The notes beneath the pieces are model-generated. The model searched no databases, was not told the DNA's origin, and saw only the letters and a list, made by a program, of their open reading frames with translations. Shown piece by piece: positions 35,811 to 45,500 of a DNA stretch of 57,802 nt. The position numbers were made by a program, and so were the translations under genes. The stretch comes from an uncultured Ruminococcus sp. (lineage in GTDB: Bacteria > Bacillota > Clostridia > Oscillospirales > Acutalibacteraceae), in contig CADBWP010000005.1 of NCBI GenBank assembly GCA_902798365.1, forward strand, positions 1 to 57,802. The letters run 5' to 3'. The stretch's first letter is position 1. Every line of letters starts with the position of its first letter.

Positions 35811-36584
35811 ATGATGGTTTCTATTCTCGGTGATTCCATAAGTACATACGAGGGCTTTAATCCTGAAGGGTACGCCGTATTCTATGACAAGCGTGTTCAG
35901 CTTTTGAACGGGCTTGATTCGGTTTATGATACCTGGTGGGCAAAGGTGAACCAATCGCTGAAAGCATACCTTTGCGTCAACAATTCCTATTCGGGAAGCA
36001 CCGTTTCGGGCGTTGAGTTTCCGAGCGCAGGCTCTGACGTGCGCTGCTCGGGCTTGCACACACCGCTGCATCAGCCGGATCTTATCCTGATTTATCTGGG
36101 GTTCAATGATTTCGGAAGCGGGGTTCCGGTATTTCGCAAAGGTGCGTTTGTAAAAAAACGCCGTTGGGCGCTCTCTTCCGCCTATCATAGCTTCTTTGAT
36201 AACGATAACCCTGCAACACGGCGGAATCAGGCAGTTTTCTATAAGACAAAAAAGGATCCTTCGGTATTCTGTGACGCGTATGCCTGTATGCTCGAAAAAT
36301 TGCAAACTAATTATCCTCATGCCGATATTGTTTGCGGAACACTTGTAAAAACCGCAATGAAGGATTCCGACTGGGTCTTTCCGGAACGCTTTTCCGGAGT
36401 TCCGTTTGATGAATACAACGACGCGATACGAATTGCGTGCGAAAAAGCCGGGTGTCGGCTTGCAGATATGGATAAGCTGAATACTCGTTTGGAAACCCTT
36501 GACGGTTCTCACCCCACAGCGCAGGGACACGCCTTGTTTGCCCAAGAGTGGATAGTCAGCCTGGAGAAGCTCGGGATGATTTAG
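35811..36584 (+). CDS. SGNH/GDSL hydrolase family protein
   Basis: 257 residues. Block I SILGDSISTYEGFNP holds the nucleophilic Ser, block III GFNDFGSG the Asn, and block V DGSHPTAQGH the Asp-His pair. No signal peptide or membrane helix is seen, so it acts in the cytoplasm. Family members are esterases, lipases or acyl-sugar deacetylases; the substrate is not predictable. Two adjacent ATGs (35811, 35814) have a weak RBS. The gene is less GC-rich than neighbours, has its own consensus promoter and sits between 19-bp direct repeats near a tRNA, which hints at acquisition. Confidence 0.85.
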   Translation: MMVSILGDSISTYEGFNPEGYAVFYDKRVQLLNGLDSVYDTWWAKVNQSLKAYLCVNNSYSGSTVSGVEFPSAGSDVRCSGLHTPLHQPDLILIYLGFNDFGSGVPVFRKGAFVKKRRWALSSAYHSFFDNDNPATRRNQAVFYKTKKDPSVFCDAYACMLEKLQTNYPHADIVCGTLVKTAMKDSDWVFPERFSGVPFDEYNDAIRIACEKAGCRLADMDKLNTRLETLDGSHPTAQGHALFAQEWIVSLEKLGMI

Positions 36585-36666
36585 GGTGACCGGCAAAGGT
36601 TGCCGCCTGTTTAACAGACGAAGGTCAGAGCCGTTGTTTTATAATCGTTCGGGGGCGAGGAAGAAG

Positions 36667-36685
36667 CGGCAGATGCGTAGGGTTC
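36667..36685. repeat. Right 19-bp direct repeat around the SGNH gene
   Basis: CGGCAGATGCGTAGGGTTC, the partner of 35744-35762, located about 60 bases before tRNA-Leu. Confidence 0.5.
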
Positions 36686-36748
36686 AGGCAACCGTACCTC
36701 AACAATTGAACAATATGTTTTTCACAGCGAAATGCTGTTGAAATATTT

Positions 36749-36832
36749 GCGGGCGTGGTGGAATTGGCAGACACGCAAGATTTAGGTTCTTGTGCCATCG
36801 GTGTGCAGGTTCAAGTCCTGTCGCCCGCACCA
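36749..36832 (+). tRNA. tRNA-Leu (UAG)
   Basis: 84 bases including encoded CCA. GCGGGCG pairs with CGCCCGC, the anticodon loop TTTAGGT carries TAG, there is a long variable arm GTGCCATCGGTGTGC as expected for class II tRNAs, and the T loop is GTTCAAGTC. Confidence 0.97.
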
Positions 36833-36839
36833 AACAAAC

Positions 36840-36885
36840 CGCAGCCGTATGAAAGAGGTTCACTCTTTTACGGCTGCCGTTTCCT
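36840..36885. terminator. Long hairpin after tRNA-Leu, also at the end of the small minus-strand gene
   Basis: GCAGCCGTATGAAAGAG pairs with CTCTTTTACGGCTGC around GTTCA, then GTTTCC on the plus strand. On the minus strand the same hairpin holds the last codons and TGA of the 47-codon frame. Confidence 0.7.
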
Positions 36886-37003
36886 TATACGGATTTCTTT
36901 TCACAAAAAAGCCTGACGGAAAGCAAGCCAAAAGCAGCGCGAACACGACCATAGCTATCGTCTGCCTGCGATTCAGCCTGACTCTTGAAAAAATCGTTTT
37001 CAT
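36860..37003 (-). CDS. Candidate small membrane protein or lipoprotein, 47 residues
   Basis: The frame begins MKTIFSRVRLNRRQT and continues with a hydrophobic segment IAMVVFALLLACFPSGFFV, then a charged tail KRNPYKETAAVKE. It fits a single membrane helix, or a lipoprotein signal with LLAC as lipobox. A well-spaced promoter lies upstream (37063-37091). The leader has a CCGCAC/GTGCGG hairpin. The RBS is weak (GAGAAAAG). I do not recognise a family. Position in the tRNA-Leu to DUF4428 gap is otherwise empty. Confidence 0.4.
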   Translation of the reverse strand: MKTIFSRVRLNRRQTIAMVVFALLLACFPSGFFVKRNPYKETAAVKE

Positions 37004-37062
37004 AGTCTTTTCTCATTTGCGAAAGAATACCGCACCGTTGTGTTGTGCGGAACGTTCGATAC

Positions 37063-37091
37063 GTTATAACACAATAAACGGATATTTTCAA
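37063..37091 (-). promoter_or_regulatory. Promoter for the small minus-strand gene
   Basis: On the minus strand TTGAAA (37091-37086), a 17-base spacer, and TATAAC (37068-37063), about 55 bases upstream of the ATG at 37003. Confidence 0.6.
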
Positions 37092-37157
37092 TATTCAAAT
37101 CGGCTGAGTGTGACGTTGTTTTGAGAAACCAATCATGGGTGAATATTTTGCAGATTA

Positions 37158-37186
37158 TAGACATTTTTGTTTTTTTGTGATAATAT
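37158..37186 (+). promoter_or_regulatory. Promoter of the DUF4428-type gene
   Basis: TAGACA at 37158-37163, a 17-base T-rich spacer, and TAATAT at 37181-37186. Confidence 0.55.
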
Positions 37187-37225
37187 GATTACAGATTTAA
37201 TTTTAATTACAAGGAGAATTGCCAT

Positions 37226-38677
37226 ATGGGACTTTTTGACAAGAAATTCTGCGACATCTGCGGCGAAAAGATCGGTCTGCTGGGCAACCGCAAGCTTGAG
37301 GACGGCAACCTGTGCAAAAACTGCGCAAGAAAGCTGTCGCCATGGTTTGACGAGCGCAGGCACTCCACCGTGGAGCAGATAAAAAAACAGCTCGCATACC
37401 GCGAGGAAAACCGCTCGCAGGCGTCGGCGTTCAACATCACGCGCTCGTTCGGTAAGGACAGCACAAAGCTGTACATCGACGACAACGCCCGTAAGCTTGC
37501 CGTTAACAGAGGCACCGACTTTGGCTCGAGCAACCCGGATATCCTCGATTTTTCGCAGGTGACGGGCTGTGACCTCGAGATCAGGGAGGATCGCCGCGAG
37601 CTTACAAAAACCGTTGACGGAAGATCTGTAAGCTACAATCCGCCGCGCTACGAATACTCCTACGACTTTAAGGTGACCATACGCGTCAATCACCAATACT
37701 TTGACGAAATGCGCTTTGACCTCAACTCAAGCTCGGTAAATACCGGCGAAACAAGAATGAACGGCGGCGGCAGCGGCGCGTGGCATGTGAGCAGCAGCTT
37801 CGGAATGAACTCGAGCCGCCGCGGCATAGACGAATACAACGAGCTTGTGCAGATGGGCAACGAGCTTAAGGCGACGATAGACAGCCGGAGAGGCGTCGGC
37901 ACAACGGGTTTCGGCGCACAGCAGGGCTTTGGCACAGGCGGACTGTCCGGCATGGGCATGGGCATGGCAGGCGCAGGCTTTGCTCAGCAGCAGGGCTTTG
38001 GCGCAAGCGCAACTTCGTCAGGTGCTGTAACAGCCATCCGCTTCGGCTCTGCTAATCCTGTTCTCTATCCCCAAAACGCAGGCGGAAATTCGTTTACGCT
38101 TGAGCTGAGATTCACAGGCAGCGCCTCTGTCAGCGTTTACAACCCCGCTTTGGTACAGAACTGCGGAGGCTTGGAAGCGTTGAAAAACACCCTGGCAAAC
38201 GAGCTTTCGGCAGCAGCGGCGGAGGCGGTTTATACCTGCGGCACACAGCAGGTTCCCTTTGCGCAGCTTAACGCAAAAAGTCAGGAGATAGGAAGTCAGG
38301 TTACATCCGCGCTTCAGGGCAAATGGATGTCGCAGTACGGCATAGCTCTGCAATACGTTGAGATGATGGGCTTCACCATGTCTCAGGAGAGTCAGCAGAT
38401 GTACAATCAGATTCAAAACATGCAGATGCAGCAGGGTTTTGCGCAGCAGCAATATCAGCAGCCTCAGCAGGGCTTTGCACAGCAGCAATATCAGCAGTCT
38501 CAGCAGGGCTTTGCACAGCAGCAGTATCAGCAGCCTCAACAGGGCTTTGCACAGCAGCAGTATCAGCAGCCTCAACAGGGCTTTACACAGCAGCCCATGT
38601 CGTGGGTATGCCCCGCATGCGGCTGTGAGAACAGCGGAAAGTTCTGCCAGTCATGCGGAACACCCAAGCCCCAATAA
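37226..38677 (+). CDS. Two-zinc-ribbon protein with DUF4428-like start, SPFH-like middle and Gln-rich repeats
   Basis: 483 residues in clear modules. Residues 8-38 are a treble-clef ribbon (FCDICGEKIGLLGNRKLEDG, then CKNC) like DUF4428. About 70-210 is a compact domain of unknown type (RGTDFGSSNPDILDFSQVTG). A Gly-rich linker of GFG and GMG repeats follows. About 265-400 resembles a virion-core/SPFH-like domain (FGSANPVLYPQNAGGNSFTL). Four 12-residue Gln-rich repeats come next, then a C-terminal zinc ribbon WVCPACGCENSGKFCQSCG. No membrane helix is visible. RBS AAGGAG precedes ATG at 37226. Function unknown; zinc ribbons at both ends suggest a scaffold. Confidence 0.8.
   Translation: MGLFDKKFCDICGEKIGLLGNRKLEDGNLCKNCARKLSPWFDERRHSTVEQIKKQLAYREENRSQASAFNITRSFGKDSTKLYIDDNARKLAVNRGTDFGSSNPDILDFSQVTGCDLEIREDRRELTKTVDGRSVSYNPPRYEYSYDFKVTIRVNHQYFDEMRFDLNSSSVNTGETRMNGGGSGAWHVSSSFGMNSSRRGIDEYNELVQMGNELKATIDSRRGVGTTGFGAQQGFGTGGLSGMGMGMAGAGFAQQQGFGASATSSGAVTAIRFGSANPVLYPQNAGGNSFTLELRFTGSASVSVYNPALVQNCGGLEALKNTLANELSAAAAEAVYTCGTQQVPFAQLNAKSQEIGSQVTSALQGKWMSQYGIALQYVEMMGFTMSQESQQMYNQIQNMQMQQGFAQQQYQQPQQGFAQQQYQQSQQGFAQQQYQQPQQGFAQQQYQQPQQGFTQQPMSWVCPACGCENSGKFCQSCGTPKPQ
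38435..38589 (+). repeat. 36-bp tandem coding repeats (Gln-rich)
   Basis: Four 36-bp units from 38435 to 38578 encode GFAQQQYQQPQQ with small changes (one P to S), then a partial unit GFTQQ. Copies 3 and 4 are identical in DNA, showing recent duplication. Confidence 0.9.
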
Positions 38678-38695
38678 ACGAAATAAAGCAAACAA

Positions 38696-38735
38696 AAACC
38701 GACCCGTCATATTTGGCAGGTCGGTATTTTTTTAA
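38696..38735. terminator. Bidirectional terminator between converging genes
   Basis: AAAACCGACC and GGTCGGT form the stem, with TATTTTTTTA on the plus strand and an A-rich left flank giving U's on the minus strand. Confidence 0.75.
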
Positions 38736-39455
38736 TTATTTTTTTGCGGTTATCTTCTTTTCCTCGCCGTTCATAAGGCGCTTTATGTTGTCCTTGTGCT
38801 TTACGGTGGCGAATATGCCGATGACCAGCGCCGAAAACGTGGCGATCAGCACATACCACAGACAGGGCTGAGTAAGCAGATGGTCAAACACAAAGGTGAT
38901 GATAAAGGTGTAGGGGGCGTAAAGCAGCGCACCTGCTATGCTTGCGCGAGAGATGATCTTGCCGATGATGAAGATGACAAGGAAGGTGGCGAGAATTGCG
39001 GCAAACACGCGCCAGTCGGAGGCGAGCATGAGCGCCGCCGCGGTGACAATGCCCTTTCCGCCCTTGAAGTGGAAGTAAACCGGGAACGAGTGACCGAGGA
39101 TGCAGAACACCCCGGCAAAATATTTTATGCACGCCGTAAAGCAGCGCACAAACCACGGGTCGTCCGACGGCAGCTTTACAAAGCTGAATATCCACACCGC
39201 GATAAACACGGCGGCAATGCACTTTAACGCGTCGCACACGATGGTGATTACAGCGGGAACCTTGCCCACAGAGCGCAGCACGTTTGTAAAGCCCGCGTTG
39301 CCGCTGCCCATGTCGCGTATGTCGCTTTTTCCCTTGGTGACGACCCTTGTGACAATGACGGCGGGGTTGATGCTGCCTATAAGATATGCTGTTACGGCGA
39401 CCGCCAAAAACATATACCAGTTGGCGGCAAATATGCCCCAAAGCATTTGGATCAT
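38736..39455 (-). CDS. plsY: Glycerol-3-phosphate acyltransferase PlsY
   Basis: 239 residues, slightly longer than the usual ~200, with five to seven membrane helices. The conserved motifs are [17 protein letters not shown] (acyl-phosphate site), [14 protein letters not shown] and the C-terminal [13 protein letters not shown]. It acylates glycerol 3-phosphate from acyl phosphate, starting phospholipid synthesis, using the product of GpsA (9495). It overlaps the end of der by 4 bases, so the two genes are translationally coupled. Confidence 0.95.
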   Translation of the reverse strand: MIQMLWGIFAANWYMFLAVAVTAYLIGSINPAVIVTRVVTKGKSDIRDMGSGNAGFTNVLRSVGKVPAVITIVCDALKCIAAVFIAVWIFSFVKLPSDDPWFVRCFTACIKYFAGVFCILGHSFPVYFHFKGGKGIVTAAALMLASDWRVFAAILATFLVIFIIGKIISRASIAGALLYAPYTFIITFVFDHLLTQPCLWYVLIATFSALVIGIFATVKHKDNIKRLMNGEEKKITAKK

Positions 39456-40784
39456 TGTTTTTCTCCCCTCTCTCTTATAATTATGCGCACGGGCGTTCCT
39501 TCAAGCCCGAACGCCTCGCGTATGCGGTTTTCAAGATAGCGCTGATAAGAAAAATGGAAAAGCTCGGCGTCGTTGCAGAAAAACACGAACGTGGGCGGCT
39601 TTACCGACGCCTGGGTCATGTAGAATATTTTCAGTCTTTTGCCCTTATCGGACGGAGGCTGCACCCTTGCGGTAGCCTGTGCAAGCAGCTCGTTGAGCAT
39701 ACCTGTGCGTATGCGCAGGCTTGCGTTTTCGCTGCTTTTTACTATACATTCAAACAGCTTGTCTATGCGCTGTCCCGTTTTTGCCGATATGAACACCTGC
39801 GGAGCGTATGACATGAACGCAGAACGCAAAGTCCGCGTCAAGCTTCTTTTTGAACTCCTGCATGGTTTTGTCGTTCTTTTCAACGGCGTCCCACTTGTTG
39901 ACAGCCAGAACGCAGGCGCGGCCTGCCTCGTGAGCCAGACCTGCCACCTTGGTATCCTGCTCGGTTATGCCCTCGGTGGCGTCTATCATTATAACGCACA
40001 CGTCGCTGCGCTCTATCGCCATTTTTGCGCGGAGGATAGAGTACTTTTCAATGTCGTCGTATATTTTGCTCTGACGGCGAAGCCCTGCGGTATCGGTAAG
40101 GCAGAACCTGCCGTATTTGTTTTCTATAACGGTGTCGATGGTGTCGCGCGTGGTGCCTGCTACGGTAGAAACAATGCAGCGCTCCTCGCCCGTTATTTTG
40201 TTTATCAGCGACGACTTGCCGGCGTTTGGCTTGCCGATTACAGCCACGTTGATAACGCTGCCGTCGGCGTCGTCCTCCTCTGAAAAGTCAAGGTGCTCAA
40301 ACACCCTGTCGAGCAGATCGCCCGTGCCGTGACCGTGAACCGCCGAAACCATTACGGGCTCGCCCAGACCGAGGTTGTAAAACTCGTAAAACTCCATGGG
40401 CGGCTCGCCCACCTTGTCGCACTTGTTGACGCATAGCACCACGGGCTTGCCCGCCTTTTGCAGCATTTGAGCCACCTCGGCGTCGGTGGCGACAACGCCG
40501 CTTTTTATGTCGGTAACAAGAATTATAACCGAGGCGGTGTCTATGGCAAGCTGTGCCTGACGGCGCATTTGCGAGAGGATGACGTCGTCGCTTTTGGGCT
40601 CTATGCCGCCCGTATCGACGGCAAACGCCGACCTGCCGCACCATTCTATTTCACCGTAGATTCGGTCGCGGGTAACGCCGGGGGTATCGTCAACAATGGA
40701 CAGCCGCTGACCGATCAGCTTGTTAAACAGCGTGCTTTTGCCGACGTTCGGTCTGCCGACAACAGCTATTACGGGTTTGTTCAT
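39452..40784 (-). pseudogene. der: GTPase Der, frameshifted by a 7-bp duplication
   Basis: Der is an essential double-GTPase for 50S ribosome assembly. Domain 1 has [23 protein letters not shown] and NKCD. Domain 2 has [20 protein letters not shown] and NKWD. The C-terminal KH-like domain ([20 protein letters not shown]) lies in a different frame. The frames meet at 39815-39828, where GAACGCA is repeated twice in tandem (plus strand). Removing one copy restores [17 protein letters not shown]. The first frame alone ends after about 344 residues. Either a real slipped-strand mutation, a phase-variable state, or a sequence error. Confidence 0.9.
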
Positions 40785-40851
40785 AAAACCATTCCTTCAA
40801 AAGAAAAAATGGGCGTACAGAAGCTCTGCCGCCCTAAATCTCAATTGCCGA

Positions 40852-41037
40852 TTACGCGTCCTTTTTTACGATAACCTGCCTACCGTTGTACATACCGCAG
40901 TTGCCGCATGCTCTGTGAGCAGCCATCAGCTCGCCGCAGTTGGGGCAAGTGGCGAGTGTGGGCGCGTTGAGCTTCCATACGGTGGAACGTCTTGAGCTCT
41001 TTCTTGCGTGTGATGTTTTTCTTGTAGGTACTGCCAT
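40852..41037 (-). CDS. rpmF: 50S ribosomal protein L32
   Basis: 61 residues. MAVPTRKTSHARKSSRR is the family start, and the zinc ribbon CPNCGELMAAHRACGNCG has all four cysteines (C+ type, zinc-binding). It follows the DUF177 gene by 23 bases, the common bacterial pairing. Confidence 0.98.
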   Translation of the reverse strand: MAVPTRKTSHARKSSRRSTVWKLNAPTLATCPNCGELMAAHRACGNCGMYNGRQVIVKKDA

Positions 41038-41060
41038 TACAAAAACCTCCTTAATATGCT

Positions 41061-41555
41061 CTAATCAATTAGCTGTTTCAAAATCTCGAGTCTCGGGTCA
41101 ACCGCCGTCTCGCGGCAGCCGCAGTCGCCGTCGTTGAGGTTTTTTCCGCAGATCGGGCACAGTCCCCTGCAGTCGCTTCTGCACAGGTTTTTGTGCGGAA
41201 GGTTGAGCAGGATGTCCGATATAACGGCGTCGTCAAGCTCGAGAGTAAAATCGGGTGTTTCAATATAATCGTCGTTGCCCTCGTCTATAAGGGTCTGAGC
41301 GAGTTTGTGCTCAAAGCTTTTGTCCTCCTGCCGGGTAAATTCCTCGCCGCAGCGGTCGCAAAAGCGGGTGTAGCTGTAGCGGCACCTCAGCGTGAGGGTG
41401 ACAAGGCTCGCCCTGTTGCGGGCAACAGCCGTTACGCTGACGGGCGATTTGAATGGAAAAACGCCGTCGATGTCGATGTCTGCGATACTAAGCTCATAGC
41501 AAAGCTGCTTGGTTTCGCCCTCGTTCAAAAAGACAGTTTTGAGTTCAAAAAGCAT
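41061..41555 (-). CDS. DUF177 (YceD) family protein
   Basis: 164 residues. CDRCGEEF and CPICGKNLNDGDCGC are the family's cysteine-containing segments, and NLPHKNLCRSDCRGLCP is typical of the C terminus. It is genetically linked to rpmF in most bacteria and is connected to rRNA accumulation and ribosome biogenesis in some. ATG at 41555 follows AGAGGTGCGAAA. A longer in-frame start would overlap the promoter. Confidence 0.93.
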   Translation of the reverse strand: MLFELKTVFLNEGETKQLCYELSIADIDIDGVFPFKSPVSVTAVARNRASLVTLTLRCRYSYTRFCDRCGEEFTRQEDKSFEHKLAQTLIDEGNDDYIETPDFTLELDDAVISDILLNLPHKNLCRSDCRGLCPICGKNLNDGDCGCRETAVDPRLEILKQLID

Positions 41556-41601
41556 TTTCGCACCTCTAACCGCATAAACGCATATTAAAACGCTGTCTTT
41601 T

Positions 41602-41630
41602 ATTATACAAAAGGTTTTCGCCTTTGTCAA
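41602..41630 (-). promoter_or_regulatory. Promoter of DUF177-rpmF
   Basis: On the minus strand TTGACA (41630-41625), a 17-base spacer, and TATAAT (41607-41602): full consensus. Confidence 0.9.
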
Positions 41631-41696
41631 CCTAAAAATTTGAGAAAACACGCGATATTTTTGTTTTTTACGTTTTTCACAAATGCTGCTTCGCCG

Positions 41697-42500
41697 TCAT
41701 ACAGCCGTGCCGAGTATCCTTTGCGCGTTGCCGTTGAAGATTTTTTCCTCGTCCCCGGGCGAAAAGCCGAAGGAGCGAATGATACATACAAAGTCGCCCG
41801 GGCTGTCCCACGGTGAGTCGGATGCGAAGAGAATTTTGTCGGGGGTGTGCTTTTTTATTATTCGGCGGCACTTTTCGGGATAGAGCTTAAGCACCGCGGC
41901 GGTGTCCATATACACGGGCTTGCCCGCAAGCTTTTCAAGCGCTTCGTCGGGCATTTCGTAGCCGCCCAGATGAGCTAAAATGAGCTTGTCCTCTATGACG
42001 CCGCCCAGCTCGGAAAGCACGCTGAGTATCATGTCGGGCGTGCAATGAACGTGGTCGCGGAAGGCTACGTCAACGCCCGCGTGGGTTATTACATAAAGCC
42101 CGCGCCGCACCGCCTGCTCGATTATGTTGACATATCTTTCGTCGTCAAAGTCAACGCCCTGATAGTCGGGGTGAAGCTTTATGCCGAAAAGCCCCGCGTC
42201 CTTTATAAAGTCGAGCGTGCCCTCAACGTCGCCGCAGTCGGGGTGAACGGCTCCCGCAAAAAATATGCCGTCTTGTCCGTTGAGCTGCTTTGAAAGCTCG
42301 TTTATCGTGCGCTCCTGCTTTGCCGACGTTGCAACGGGCAAAACAACGCTGCGGTCTATGCCGTCGGTCTTCATGGTTTGTTTGAGCGAGCCGAGGGTGC
42401 CGTCACGGTAGGGCTGCAGGCCTCCGGCGCTGACAAGAAACGCCATGGATTTTGCGGCGATTTTGTCGGGAAAGGAATGTGTGTGAAAATCGGTTATCAT
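41697..42500 (-). CDS. Amidohydrolase family metal-dependent hydrolase
   Basis: 267 residues with a TIM-barrel pattern of the amidohydrolase-2 type. Metal and active-site segments are ITDFHTHSFPDKIA (residues 2-15), IKLHPDYQGVDFDDERY, VITHAGVD, ILAHLGGYEMPD and FASDSPWDSP. Related enzymes decarboxylate or hydrolyse small molecules; the substrate is unknown. It follows dnaE by 19 bases and probably shares its transcript. Confidence 0.88.
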   Translation of the reverse strand: MITDFHTHSFPDKIAAKSMAFLVSAGGLQPYRDGTLGSLKQTMKTDGIDRSVVLPVATSAKQERTINELSKQLNGQDGIFFAGAVHPDCGDVEGTLDFIKDAGLFGIKLHPDYQGVDFDDERYVNIIEQAVRRGLYVITHAGVDVAFRDHVHCTPDMILSVLSELGGVIEDKLILAHLGGYEMPDEALEKLAGKPVYMDTAAVLKLYPEKCRRIIKKHTPDKILFASDSPWDSPGDFVCIIRSFGFSPGDEEKIFNGNAQRILGTAV

Positions 42501-42519
42501 TTGTATTCTCCGTATATTA

Positions 42520-45500
42520 TTATTTTACCGCGACGTTTTCGCTGCCCAGCTGACGGCGCAGCTCGTTTATCATAACGTCGTTGAGCGACACCCACAGGCT
42601 TGACGGCGCCCTTACCCTTCTGCCGCTGTCGGTCAGGCAGAAGATGACGGGCGTTCTGCCGTCGAAGATGTCGAGCACGCGCCGCGCCTTTTCGTAAAGC
42701 GGAGTGTTGAGGTCGTCTATGCGCAGCCAGAGCGACGGAGGCGCGTTGTTTTGGGTGGGCTTTTGCTGCCGTGAAGCAGGCTTATAGTCGGCGCACTCCT
42801 CGTTGGTGCGCGCCCGTTCAACCGTGTCGCAGATAAGCTTGGGCTCCTCGTCCTCCTTGTAATTGAGCGTGCCGCGCATCACTACCACCGAGGTCTCGCC
42901 GAGCATTACGCCGAAGCGTTCATAAACATTGGGGAACACCACCGCCTCGATGGAGCCGTGCCTGTCCTCGAGCGTGACAAACGCCATCTGCCTGCCGTTT
43001 TTGGTCACCTGCGACCTGACCCTTGCTATAACGCCCACAAGGGTGACGCTTTGACCGTCGCGGTAGGCGTTGCCGTCGTTTTTGAGGATCGCGCCCGTTT
43101 TGTCCGCCTTTACAAGCTGCGCAAAATCGGAATAGTCGTCCATGGGGTGACCGCTGAGGTACATGCCTGCCGTTTCGTTTTCCATGTGGAGCAGCTCGTC
43201 GCGCGGAAATTCCTGCAAATCGGGCAAGGCGGGCTCGTCCGAAACAGACTTGTCCTCGCCGCCCATGTCGAAAAACGACAGCTGACCGCCTATGCTGCGG
43301 CGGTTGGTGTATTCAAGGTCGTCAAGCACGCTCTTGCATATCGCCAAAAGCTGGCGGCGGTTGGCGCCCATGCCGTCGAACGCGCCGCATTTTATAAGGC
43401 TCTCTACCGCGCGGCTGTTCATCTGCCTGCCGTAGAGCCGCTTGCAGAAGTTATAGAACGACGGGTACGGCTTTACGGCGCGCTCGCGTATTATTTGATC
43501 TATAAAGCCCTTGCCCAGGTTTTTTATCGCCAGCAGGCCGTAGCGGATGTTTCCGCCGCTTACGGTAAAGCCGAGCCCGCTTTCGTTGACGCTCGGGGGG
43601 AGCACCGCGATGCCCAGCCGCCTGCACTCGGCTATGTATTCGGCGAGCTTGTTTTGGTTGTCGAGCACGCTTGAAAGGAGAGCCGCCATATATTCCTTTG
43701 GATAGTGGCACTTAAGCCACGCGGTTTTGTAGGAAACTGCCGCGTATGCCGCCGCGTGAGATTTGTTGAAGGCATAGGACGCAAAGCTTTCCATCTCGCC
43801 GAACACCGACAGCGCCGTCGCCTTATCTATTCCCCGGCGCACGCAGCCCTCTACGACCACCCTGCCGCTGTCGTCGGTAAGTCCGTTTACAAATATTTCG
43901 CGCTCGCGCTCCATAACGTCGTGCTTCTTTTTGCTCATGGCGCGGCGCACGATGTCCGCCCTGCCCAGGCTGTAGCCTGCAAGCGTGCGGAATATCTGCA
44001 TGACCTGCTCCTGATACACTATGCAGCCGTAGGTCACCTCGAGAATATCCCTGAGCAGCGGATGCTTGTAGCGTATGTGGGACGGATGGTGGCGGCAGTC
44101 GATATAGGTGGGTATGCTGTCCATGGGGCCCGGGCGATAAAGCGAGAGCACCGCTATCAGATCCTCTATGCAGTCGGGCTTAAGTCGGGTCAGCACGTTT
44201 TTCATGCCCGCGCTTTCAAACTGGAACACGCCGTCGGTCGCTCCGCGCGAGATCATCTCGAACACTTTTTTGTCGTCCTCGCGCATGTCGCCGGGGCTGT
44301 AGCCCGGGTGAGCGCGTTTTATCAGTTTTTCGGCGTAAGCTATAACGGTGAGGTTGCGCAGCCCCAAAAAGTCCATTTTGAGCAGCCCGAGCTCCTCGAG
44401 TGTGGTCATGGTGAACTGCGTGACAACGTTGTCGTCGTTTTTTGAAAGGGGTACATAGTCCGACACGGGACGGTCGGTTATAACCACGCCCGCCGCGTGC
44501 ATGGTGGCGTGGCGCGGCATTCCCTCTATTTTTTTTGCTATATCTATCAGCTCGCGGGTCTGAGGGTCGGTGTCGTACCTCAGCTTTAGCTCGCGGCTTG
44601 CTTCAAGCGCCTTGTCTATCGTTATGTTCAGCTCAAAGGGCACGAGCTTTGCTATGGAATCAACCGTGCCGTAGGGTATGGCTAAGGCTCTGCCCACGTC
44701 GCGTATCGCTCCGCGAGCCGCCATTGTGCCGAAGGAGATTATCTGAGCAACGTGATCGGCGCCGTATTTTTCAACGACGTAATCTATGACCTCTCCCCTG
44801 CGCTCCTTGCAAAAGTCTATGTCAAAGTCGGGCATGCTTACGCGCTCGGGGTTAAGAAAACGCTCGAACAGCAGGTTGTATTTTATGGGGTCGATATCGG
44901 TGATACCTATGCAGTAGGCGCACAGGGAGCCGGCGCCCGAGCCGCGCCCGGGGCCAACGGGGATACCGCGGCTTTTTGCATAACTGACAAAGTCGTTGAC
45001 TATAAGATAGTAGTCGATAAAGCCCATTGAGGAAATTGTGGCTATCTCGTATTCGAGCCTGTCTATAAGCTCCTTTGAGGGGTTGTCGCCGTAATGGCGG
45101 TGCAGACCGCTGTAGCAGCCTTCGCGGAAAAAGTCGAGGTGGTCGCGGCCGCCCGGCACGTCAAAGCGGGGAAGCTTGCGCTCGCCGAAGGTGAAGCTGA
45201 CGTTGCAGCGGTCGGCTATTATTTGCGTGTTATCGATCGCCTCGGGATAGGCGTGCAATGTCGCGCGCATTTCGTCCTCGGTTTTAAGGTAAAACTCGTT
45301 GGTCTGAAACTCCATGCGGTTGTCGTCGTTGACGGTGGAATTTGTCTGTATGCAAAGCAGTATGCCGTGGGTCTGATAATCGTCCTTGTCTATGTAGTGA
45401 GAGTCGTTGGTTGCCACGGTCTTTACGCCTATGTCGCCTGCAAGGCGCGCAAGCAGGGGCAGTATGCGCCTTTGCTCGTCTATGCCGTGGTTTTGCAGCT

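Noticed and set aside
36792-37124. Plus-strand frame starting inside tRNA-Leu
   Set aside because: It begins in the tRNA and crosses the terminator; no RBS or family features.
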